A stretch of 64,000 bases of DNA from Flavobacterium sp. UBA6721 (GTDB taxonomy: Bacteria; Bacteroidota; Bacteroidia; Flavobacteriales; Flavobacteriaceae). Both the position numbers and the translations under genes were made by a program. The notes beneath the pieces are model-generated. The model ran no database searches and was not told the DNA's origin. It saw only the letters and a program-made list of their open reading frames with translations. Each line of letters starts with the position of its first letter. Positions within the stretch are counted from its first letter, which is position 1. Below are positions 26,523-33,097 of this stretch, one piece after another. The DNA lies in contig DKIJ01000011.1 of assembly GCA_002454195.1 (NCBI GenBank), positions 1 through 64,000 of the forward strand, read 5' to 3'.

Positions 26523-27179
26523 ATGATTTCATCAATTGCCAGAGCATTAACGGAAAGCTATACCTATCTGGCATATAGACAATTAGTAAGCGATTTATTA
26601 AAAGAAGGAAAGTCAACAGGACATCAACAAACGGAAGATTTAACCCATTATAGTGCTTTAAACGAGACTCGTATGAATCGTTTGGATAAAACCATGAAAA
26701 TTTCGGAGGATAGCATTGATCAACTAAAGTCATTACAGAATGAGTTTGTTTGGATTGTGATTTCAGAAGGTTGGTGTGGCGATGCTGCCCAACTTTTGCC
26801 TGTTTTTAATAAAATGAGTGAGGCTAGTGAAGGTAAAATTGAGATGAGAATTGTGCTTAGAGATGAGCATTTGGACGTAATGGATCAATTTTTGACCAAT
26901 AACGCCAGAGCAATCCCTAAATTGATAGTTCTAGAAAAAGAGACTTCAAATGTGGTAGCACAATGGGGACCAAGACCTAAACCCGCTTTTGATTTGATTG
27001 TAAATTATAAAAAAGAGCACGGGGTTATTGATGAGACCATCAAAACAGAATTGCAGTTGTGGTATTTGCATGATAAAGGAATGACGACTCAAAACGAAAT
27101 TATGACTATGATGCTAGAATTGGATCAAGAGCTATCTCAGAATGAAATTTTGGAAAAAGTAAAAGTAGGTTTAAATTAG
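26523..27179 (+). CDS. Thioredoxin-fold protein with single active-site Cys
   Basis: A 218-residue cytosolic protein. The thioredoxin-like domain spans about 60-165. The active-site segment is SEGWCGDAAQLLPVF, with Cys85 but Ala at the position of the second cysteine, so it cannot form the usual CxxC disulfide. The cis-Pro region is NARAIPKLIVL. The WCGDA form is common in this Bacteroidota subfamily. A helical C-terminal extension (about 175-218) is rich in Glu and Gln. The role is unknown; thiol protection or bacilliredoxin-like chemistry is possible. Confidence 0.8.
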   Translation: MISSIARALTESYTYLAYRQLVSDLLKEGKSTGHQQTEDLTHYSALNETRMNRLDKTMKISEDSIDQLKSLQNEFVWIVISEGWCGDAAQLLPVFNKMSEASEGKIEMRIVLRDEHLDVMDQFLTNNARAIPKLIVLEKETSNVVAQWGPRPKPAFDLIVNYKKEHGVIDETIKTELQLWYLHDKGMTTQNEIMTMMLELDQELSQNEILEKVKVGLN

Positions 27180-27195
27180 TTTTCCAAAAAAGCTT

Positions 27196-27744
27196 TTATG
27201 GTTTTATTTTATTGATGTTGGTTCTTGTTTTTTTGTTGAATGCTGTAAATGCCAACCCCAAGCTGAACGTGGTCACTTTATCAGGGGTGTACAATTTAAA
27301 TCCATATTGGGTGAGTTCAATAAAAAAAGAATAACCTTCAATGCCTTCATATCCTAGGCTTATTTTTTGAAAGTCATCATGTAGATTTCCACGGCCTAAG
27401 ACTATGGACTTGCCGTAAGCAGGTTGGATGTATAAAAAATCTTCAGGGCCAAGTTGTAAACTTAATTTAAGATTGGCATAGGCAGGAATTACTACTAATT
27501 TTCTGGAACCTATCCAGTCAATTCCAGAATGTAATCCTATGGATATTGTTCGGTTAAAATGAATGCCCTCTCCGAATTTTAAACTTAAGCCATCAGGTAA
27601 AAACCAATATTCGTCGTCGCTCCGGTTTACATTTTCTTTTAGTGGAACCGATACACCGAAATAGGTGTAGGAACCTTGTTGAAATTGAGCGAAATTAGGT
27701 AATGAGTAACCTATTAATATTAGTATGTAAGTTAGGGTTTTCAT
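27196..27744 (-). CDS. Secreted beta-rich hypothetical protein
   Basis: A 182-residue protein with a signal peptide (TLTYILILIGYSLPNFAQ, cleavage after about residue 19). The rest is beta-strand-rich with alternating hydrophobic residues (ISIGLHSGIDWIGSRKLVVIPAYANLKLSLQL), suggesting a small outer-membrane barrel or periplasmic beta protein. I recognise no named family. It converges with the thioredoxin-like gene (16 bp between stop codons) and lies downstream of truB, 67 bp away on the same strand. Confidence 0.6.
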   Translation of the reverse strand: MKTLTYILILIGYSLPNFAQFQQGSYTYFGVSVPLKENVNRSDDEYWFLPDGLSLKFGEGIHFNRTISIGLHSGIDWIGSRKLVVIPAYANLKLSLQLGPEDFLYIQPAYGKSIVLGRGNLHDDFQKISLGYEGIEGYSFFIELTQYGFKLYTPDKVTTFSLGLAFTAFNKKTRTNINKIKP

Positions 27745-27811
27745 AATTGTATTTTTTAATAATCAGTATGAAATAGACACCTTATTCTTGATATACTAAA
27801 GTTAGTTAAAA

Positions 27812-28525
27812 TTAAGATTGGTTGTTGTTGTGAGTTGAAATTATACTTTCTTCAAACAGCGTAATATCGATAGCGTTTTTTACATCATAATCGCCAATTT
27901 TAGTACGACGCAAAACGGTTAGGTGCGAACCAGAATTCAAGGCTTTTCCAAAATCATAAGCTAGAGAACGAATGTAAGTTCCTTTGCTGCAAACTACTCT
28001 GAAATCAATTTCGGGTAATGCAATTCGGGTGATTTCAAATTCGTGAATGGTAGTTTTTCGACTGGAAATTTCCACTTCTTCTCCGGCACGGGCGTGTTCG
28101 TAAAGGCGTTTTCCGTCTTTTTTGATAGCCGAAAAAATGGGTGGTTTTTGATCAATTTCGCCTAAAAATTGTTTCACCGTTTCGTGAATTAAAGCTTCGT
28201 CAATATGTGCTGTTGGAAAATTAGCGTCGATTTCGGTTTCTAAATCATAAGAAGGCGTAGTGGCGCCAATATAAAAAGTACCGGTATATTCTTTGGCCTG
28301 TCCCTGAAGTTCAGCAATTCTTTTGGTGAATTTTCCAGTGCAAATTAGTAACAAACCAGTCGCTAATGGATCGAGAGTTCCAGCATGACCGATTTTGAAT
28401 TTTTTAGGCAATCCTACTTTGTTGATGAGTAAATATTTTAATTTATTCACCGCTTGAAATGAACTCCATTTCAAAGGTTTGTCTATTAATAAAACTTGTC
28501 CTTCTAGATATTCTTCGCGCGTCAT
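27812..28525 (-). CDS. truB: tRNA pseudouridine(55) synthase
   Basis: A 237-residue pseudouridine synthase that modifies U55 in the T-loop of tRNAs. The catalytic Asp is in GHAGTLDPLATGLL (Asp52). Other conserved parts are the N-terminal LLIDKPLKWSSFQAVNKLK, the QKPPIFSAIKKDGKRLYEHAR segment, and CSKGTYIRSLAYDFG. It lacks the longer C-terminal PUA domain of some TruB proteins, which is usual for this group. Its ATG overlaps the uppP stop codon by one base (TAATG). Confidence 0.96.
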   Translation of the reverse strand: MTREEYLEGQVLLIDKPLKWSSFQAVNKLKYLLINKVGLPKKFKIGHAGTLDPLATGLLLICTGKFTKRIAELQGQAKEYTGTFYIGATTPSYDLETEIDANFPTAHIDEALIHETVKQFLGEIDQKPPIFSAIKKDGKRLYEHARAGEEVEISSRKTTIHEFEITRIALPEIDFRVVCSKGTYIRSLAYDFGKALNSGSHLTVLRRTKIGDYDVKNAIDITLFEESIISTHNNNQS

Positions 28526-29310
28526 TAGATAACCGTCAGAGGGTGAATGAAATAATGGATAATCAACAGGATTAATCCAGCAGCAATACGATAATAACCA
28601 AAAATTTTAAATCCTCTATTACTTAAAAAAGTAATAAACGATTTGATGGCTAAAAGTGCAACAATAAAAGCTACAATATTACCAATAACTAATAGGTTAA
28701 TTTGGTCACCAGTTAATACATAACCGTCTTGGTAATAATCAAAACATTTTTTAGCAGTTGCTCCCAACATTGTTGGGATTGCCAAGAAAAATGAAAACTC
28801 GGCAGCAGCAGTTCTGGATAATTTTTGAGACATTCCTCCAACAATGGATGCGCCACTTCGGGAAACTCCTGGAATCATGGCTAAACATTGAAACAATCCA
28901 ATTTTGACTGCTTTAGTATAAGTGATTTCAGTTTCTTCGGAAGTGTTAAACCAATCATCTACTTTCAGTAAAATGATTCCACCCACTAATAATGAGATGG
29001 CTACCATTACTGGACTTTCTAATAATTCGTCGATTTTTTTGTTGAAAAGCAAACCTAAAACGACAGCAGGAATGAAGCCTACCAATAATTTGAAATAAAA
29101 ATCAAAAGATTGAAAAAAGCGTTTGAAGTACAATACCAAAACAGATAGAATAGCACCTAATTGGATAACAATAGTAAAAAGCTTTGTGAAATCTTCTTGT
29201 GCGATTCCGTAAAAAGAAGACGCAATAATCATGTGTCCGGTTGAAGAAATAGGTAAGAATTCGGTAATTCCTTCAATGATAGCAAGAACAATAGCTTGTA
29301 ATGTGTTCAT
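28525..29310 (-). CDS. uppP: Undecaprenyl-diphosphatase
   Basis: A 261-residue polytopic inner-membrane enzyme (BacA family) that dephosphorylates undecaprenyl diphosphate to recycle the lipid carrier of peptidoglycan and O-antigen synthesis. The two family motifs are [15 protein letters not shown] (13-27) and [14 protein letters not shown]. About eight spans are visible. It forms part of the ftsX-DUF3098-uppP-truB series on the minus strand, a common flavobacterial gene order. Three 7-bp repeats precede its start codon. Confidence 0.96.
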   Translation of the reverse strand: MNTLQAIVLAIIEGITEFLPISSTGHMIIASSFYGIAQEDFTKLFTIVIQLGAILSVLVLYFKRFFQSFDFYFKLLVGFIPAVVLGLLFNKKIDELLESPVMVAISLLVGGIILLKVDDWFNTSEETEITYTKAVKIGLFQCLAMIPGVSRSGASIVGGMSQKLSRTAAAEFSFFLAIPTMLGATAKKCFDYYQDGYVLTGDQINLLVIGNIVAFIVALLAIKSFITFLSNRGFKIFGYYRIAAGLILLIIHYFIHPLTVI

Positions 29311-29321
29311 TTTGTAGTAAT

Positions 29322-29342
29322 CAGTTTTCAGTTTTTAGTTTT
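29322..29342. repeat. Three 7-bp tandem repeats in the uppP leader
   Basis: Units on the plus strand are CAGTTTT, CAGTTTT, TAGTTTT, starting 12 bp upstream of the uppP ATG, between uppP and the DUF3098 gene. Confidence 0.7.
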
Positions 29343-29383
29343 CAGGCTGAGCTTGTAGAAGCCTTTTTACCTAAAAACGATAA

Positions 29384-29614
29384 CTATTTATTTTTTTTAA
29401 AAATGGAATAAATGGTAATTCCAAAACCAATTAAAACGGTTGTTGGTGCTAATCGGATTCTTCTAAAGTCAAAAATAGCATCGCTGTAAACCTTAGGATC
29501 ATCGCTGCCACCACCTGACATTAAAATAAAACCTATCGTAATTACAGCAATTCCTATAAATAGAAATTTGTAATTTACTTTATCAAATAAGAATTCTTGT
29601 TTATTGTTTTCCAT
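29384..29614 (-). CDS. DUF3098 membrane protein
   Basis: A 76-residue protein with two membrane spans (about 16-34 and 54-71) separated by the family hallmark MSGGGSDDPKVYSDAIFDFRRI. DUF3098 proteins are found almost only in Bacteroidota, directly next to ftsX and uppP. The function is unknown, but the neighbourhood points to cell division or envelope synthesis. It lies 83 bp downstream of ftsX. Confidence 0.85.
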   Translation of the reverse strand: MENNKQEFLFDKVNYKFLFIGIAVITIGFILMSGGGSDDPKVYSDAIFDFRRIRLAPTTVLIGFGITIYSIFKKNK

Positions 29615-29697
29615 CTTTTAATTGCGAGGGACGAAGCAATCTCATCCCTATATTTTAAGTTTATGTCTTTTCTACTTTTAAATCTACATTTAAAAAA

Positions 29698-30576
29698 CTA
29701 ATATAAGTCGTCTGTTCTTAGATTTAAAAATCGTTGTGTAGCAAAATGAGTGCTTAACCAAGTTATTAAAACCCCAAATCCAAATACGCCAAGAAGTACA
29801 AGTGCAATAAGTCCTTTGTTTTCCAGGATTCCTAAGTCAGGGAAATTAGAATGAACATAAGATAAAAGTCCAATAAGAGCTAAGATGGCTAAAGCAGCCC
29901 CAAGTATTCCTAGTTTGATACTGCGCAGTACAAAAGGTTTTCTAATAAATGATTTTGTAGCACCTACCATTTGCATGGTTTTGATGATAAATCGGTTCGA
30001 GTAAATAGAAAGTCGTAACGAACTGTTAATTAATAAAACAGCGATAAAAGTCAAGAAACCACTAATAATCAAAATCCACATACTCACTTTCTTGATGTTA
30101 TCATTTACGAGGTTTACCAATTGTTTATCGTAAACGATATCTGAAATCATTGGGTTTTTCATACGTAGCTGACGTTCAATTTTAGCTACACTATCCTTTT
30201 CTACATAAGCTGCTTTGATATGAATGTCGTATGAGTTTTGCAAAGGATTCTCTCCTAAAAAAGTTAGGAAATCCTCACCAATAATGTCGGTGTGTTGTTT
30301 AGCAGCATCTTCTTTACTTACATATACAATTTGCTTAGCAAAGGGAGCTCTTTTTAGTTCAGCACCAAAATTTTTCAGAATCGTATCGTTAGCTTCGTTT
30401 TTAAAGAAAACCGTCATGGCGATTTTTTCTTTAAAGTCGTCGGCTAATTTTTTAGAATTGATGATAAAAAGTCCTAGTGTTCCTAGTAAAAATAATACCA
30501 AGAAAATACTTAAAACTACCGAAAAATAAGAGGAAATTAACCTGCGTTTTTGGAACTTATCAAATGAAGAACTCAT
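29698..30576 (-). CDS. ftsX: Cell division protein FtsX
   Basis: A 292-residue permease subunit of the FtsEX complex, which links the divisome to peptidoglycan hydrolases. Four spans are visible: one at about 18-38, then three at about 165-185, 217-240 and 258-280. The large periplasmic loop lies between the first two (about 40-160). The conserved segments FFKNEANDTILKNF and MWILIISGFLTFIAVLLINSSLRLSIYSNRFIIKTMQMVGATKSFIRKPF are typical. ftsE is not in the window. It is the first gene of the ftsX-DUF3098-uppP-truB series. Confidence 0.93.
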   Translation of the reverse strand: MSSSFDKFQKRRLISSYFSVVLSIFLVLFLLGTLGLFIINSKKLADDFKEKIAMTVFFKNEANDTILKNFGAELKRAPFAKQIVYVSKEDAAKQHTDIIGEDFLTFLGENPLQNSYDIHIKAAYVEKDSVAKIERQLRMKNPMISDIVYDKQLVNLVNDNIKKVSMWILIISGFLTFIAVLLINSSLRLSIYSNRFIIKTMQMVGATKSFIRKPFVLRSIKLGILGAALAILALIGLLSYVHSNFPDLGILENKGLIALVLLGVFGFGVLITWLSTHFATQRFLNLRTDDLY

Positions 30577-30675
30577 AGTTTACTTTAATTATGGGGTAAA
30601 AATAATAAAGAATTTCTTTATATGAAGTTAATAACGATCAAAGTTTCATTATTTGTATGCTAAAACTTGAAAATT

Positions 30676-31413
30676 TTATGTAAAAAGCAATTTTAATCCT
30701 GCAATAGTTAATCCAAGTGCTAAAAGATATTTTAATGTTTTGCTGTTGAATTTTTGACTACCAAAATAAGATCCCAAAAGTCCACCTATTATTGTTGCCA
30801 TGACAGCTATTTGTAAATCTTCGGTTAGATTAAATCCACCTTTTTGAACTTGACCATATAATCCAGACAAGGAATTAACAAAAATGAACAATGCCGATAC
30901 AGCCGCCGTTTCTTTTAATTTGGCCCAACGCATTAATAACATCAGCGGACTTAAAATAATTCCTCCGCCAATGCCCAGTAGTCCCGAAAGTAATCCGATA
31001 CTACCTCCTGAAAATAATCCAGCCCATAAAGGGATTTCTCGATTAGGTTCCTTGCTGTCTTCAAATTGGTAGATAAGGCGAATGATCGAAATAAAAATGC
31101 AAATCCCCAATATTTTTTTATAAATAGCATCTGGTAAACTCATGGTTCCACCCCAATAGGCTAAGGGTATACTGGCTAACATAAACGGAAGAAAAAGTTT
31201 TAGTTTAAATGCACCAGCTCTATAAAAACCTATAAAGGAAAATAAGGATACCGCTAAATTCATCACTAAAGCGGATTGTTTCATCATGACTGGAGCTATT
31301 CCTGCTAATGCCATAATCGCCAGATAACCGCTAGCACCGCCATGACCAACAGAGGAATATAAAAAGGCGACTAATGCAAATAAAAAAAGCAAACCTATGG
31401 TAGTATAATCCAT
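30676..31413 (-). CDS. TauE/SafE-family anion permease
   Basis: A 245-residue inner-membrane protein with about eight spans in two repeats. The family signatures are YSSVGHGGASGYLAIMALAG near the N-terminus and GLLSGLLGIGGGIILSPLMLLM in the second half. Members export or import sulfite, sulfoacetate or other organosulfur anions; the substrate here is not known. There are no sulfur genes beside it. It is probably monocistronic. Confidence 0.85.
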   Translation of the reverse strand: MDYTTIGLLFLFALVAFLYSSVGHGGASGYLAIMALAGIAPVMMKQSALVMNLAVSLFSFIGFYRAGAFKLKLFLPFMLASIPLAYWGGTMSLPDAIYKKILGICIFISIIRLIYQFEDSKEPNREIPLWAGLFSGGSIGLLSGLLGIGGGIILSPLMLLMRWAKLKETAAVSALFIFVNSLSGLYGQVQKGGFNLTEDLQIAVMATIIGGLLGSYFGSQKFNSKTLKYLLALGLTIAGLKLLFT

Positions 31414-31499
31414 TTTTGGTACTGTTTTATGAAAAAATATTTTTCAAAAATAAGTATTTATACGTGGTTATTTGTTTTTTATTGTCTTATAATATTGAA

Positions 31500-32885
31500 T
31501 TATTTCTTTAAGCTAAATAATTCAGGTTTAAAAGTGATCATTAAATAGCTCCATACGGGAGTGATGTTGCTATTTCCTCCTTTGATTTTCTCCAAGCTTT
31601 TTTCGGCAGCCATGAAGGAAAAACCAAAATCAATCATCGTAAAGTTATTGTATTTGTAATGGGCGGATAAATCGTTTTCAAAACCCAAATAAGGTTTGAT
31701 ATTGTTATTCAAATTGTCTTTTACTTTGTTTTGTAAGTAAAACAAATGAAAATCAGAACGCAGACTTAGTTTGCTATTCACATCATAAATAAGGTGTAGG
31801 TAAGGATTGATTAATCCACCATTTTTTAAATCAGATGGAAAAGAGATAAAATAGTCCATGTTACCCATAAAACGCCAGGCTACACCATAAAGCGTAACAA
31901 AAGATTTAGAGGTTGAACTGGGTTTATCAGCATTATCGCCACTCATGTATTCTGCTCCTAAGCGTGTGGTAAATTTGTTTTTCTTCCATTGAATTTCAGG
32001 TTGAAAATAATAGGCCGAAATTTTATTTCCATCCTGTAATTGACCATATTGATAGTAACCACTCAACGTTAGGTATAAATTTTCTTTTTCAAATTCAATT
32101 CGACCACCCGAAGTAGCACGTGTGTACATGGTTCTTGGATTGATTTTACTTTCATAACCATCAGCCGAATTGAGTGTAGATAGGTTAAAATGAGGACTCA
32201 ATTTTGCCTTTAAGTAATGCACATGAAGCATTTTATAATTGGTAAATGTTGTTGGTGCATAATTGGTTTCGAAAATTCGTTCGGAAGTTTGATTGAAAGC
32301 CGAGATGAATTCAGAATGTATGTTTTTACTATTGTAAATCAGGTTGATTCCATCGTGAGCTCTGGCTGCCTGACTCCAGTTGGCCGCCGAAAAAAGTCGG
32401 CCGTTGTCTAATTCCAGTTTTTGGCGACCCATTTTTACCGAAAAATGATCTGTAATTCCTGCCTCGACATAGGCTTCAAATACATTCAAAGAACCAGAAC
32501 TTGAAGATTGGCCATATTGCCCCCAAACCCTGAGATCCTGAATCGAAGTATGAAATTTAAATTTTGGTTGGTCGTATGAAAAATTCAATCGGCTTCTTTG
32601 TGTGCCAAAAAAAGCTGCTTTCGAATCCGAAGTTCTTAATTGTCTGTAACCATCTCGATATTCCATTCTTGGACGAAATTCTAATTCTAAAGTGAAATTT
32701 TTGTTTTCTAAATTGGTCTTTTGGGGAACAGTGTTTAAATTTAATATTGAATCGGCTTCTTTTTGAGTAATCAGTTTTTTTTGCAGCAACAAATGGGTGA
32801 TTGCGCTATTGTCTTGGGCGAAAATTTTTCCAACAAAAAATAATGAGGTAACGAAAAACAGGTGAAATAGAAGCTTTTTTTTCAT
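31500..32885 (-). CDS. Alginate-export-like outer-membrane porin
   Basis: A 461-residue outer-membrane barrel starting at the ATG at 32885, which begins a clear signal peptide (KKKLLFHLFFVTSLFFVGKIFAQ). A short helical linker (LLLQKKLITQKEADSIL) is followed by the alginate_exp (PF13372-like) barrel with ELEFRPRMEYRDGYRQL, VGRQKLELDNGRLFSAANWSQAARAHDGI and the C-terminal strands. In Bacteroidota, such proteins occur without alginate genes and may be general porins. No polysaccharide genes are nearby, so the substrate is unknown. Confidence 0.82.
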   Translation of the reverse strand: MKKKLLFHLFFVTSLFFVGKIFAQDNSAITHLLLQKKLITQKEADSILNLNTVPQKTNLENKNFTLELEFRPRMEYRDGYRQLRTSDSKAAFFGTQRSRLNFSYDQPKFKFHTSIQDLRVWGQYGQSSSSGSLNVFEAYVEAGITDHFSVKMGRQKLELDNGRLFSAANWSQAARAHDGINLIYNSKNIHSEFISAFNQTSERIFETNYAPTTFTNYKMLHVHYLKAKLSPHFNLSTLNSADGYESKINPRTMYTRATSGGRIEFEKENLYLTLSGYYQYGQLQDGNKISAYYFQPEIQWKKNKFTTRLGAEYMSGDNADKPSSTSKSFVTLYGVAWRFMGNMDYFISFPSDLKNGGLINPYLHLIYDVNSKLSLRSDFHLFYLQNKVKDNLNNNIKPYLGFENDLSAHYKYNNFTMIDFGFSFMAAEKSLEKIKGGNSNITPVWSYLMITFKPELFSLKK

Positions 32886-32992
32886 CAATATAGGTATAGT
32901 GTAAACTCTTTCAATGGTTTGCAAATATAGGTTTTAAACTCATTCGAATTTCACTCCGTATTTGTTTTATTTCTTCTTTTCTCAAAATTACT

Positions 32993-33022
32993 TTGGTGCA
33001 ATGTGCAATAAGCGTAAATTTG
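32993..33022 (+). promoter_or_regulatory. leuS promoter (TTG-N19-TAAATTTG)
   Basis: A -33 TTG at 32993-32995, a 19-bp spacer, and a -7 box TAAATTTG at 33015-33022. This is an ideal Bacteroidota sigma-A-type promoter. The predicted start near 33028 gives a leader of about 70 nt containing the hairpin at 33041-33073. Confidence 0.8.
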
Positions 33023-33040
33023 CGGCTCAATTTTTTTTGT

Positions 33041-33073
33041 AACCCATTCAGGGTTCAAAACCCTGAATGGGTT
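33041..33073 (+). repeat. Strong hairpin in the leuS leader
   Basis: A perfect inverted repeat, AACCCATTCAGGGT paired with ACCCTGAATGGGTT around a short loop, lies 24 bp before the leuS ATG. No T-run follows, so it is not an intrinsic terminator. It could affect translation or mRNA stability, or simply be an interspersed palindrome. Confidence 0.75.
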
Positions 33074-33097
33074 TAATTTAAAATTAAAATAAAAGGA

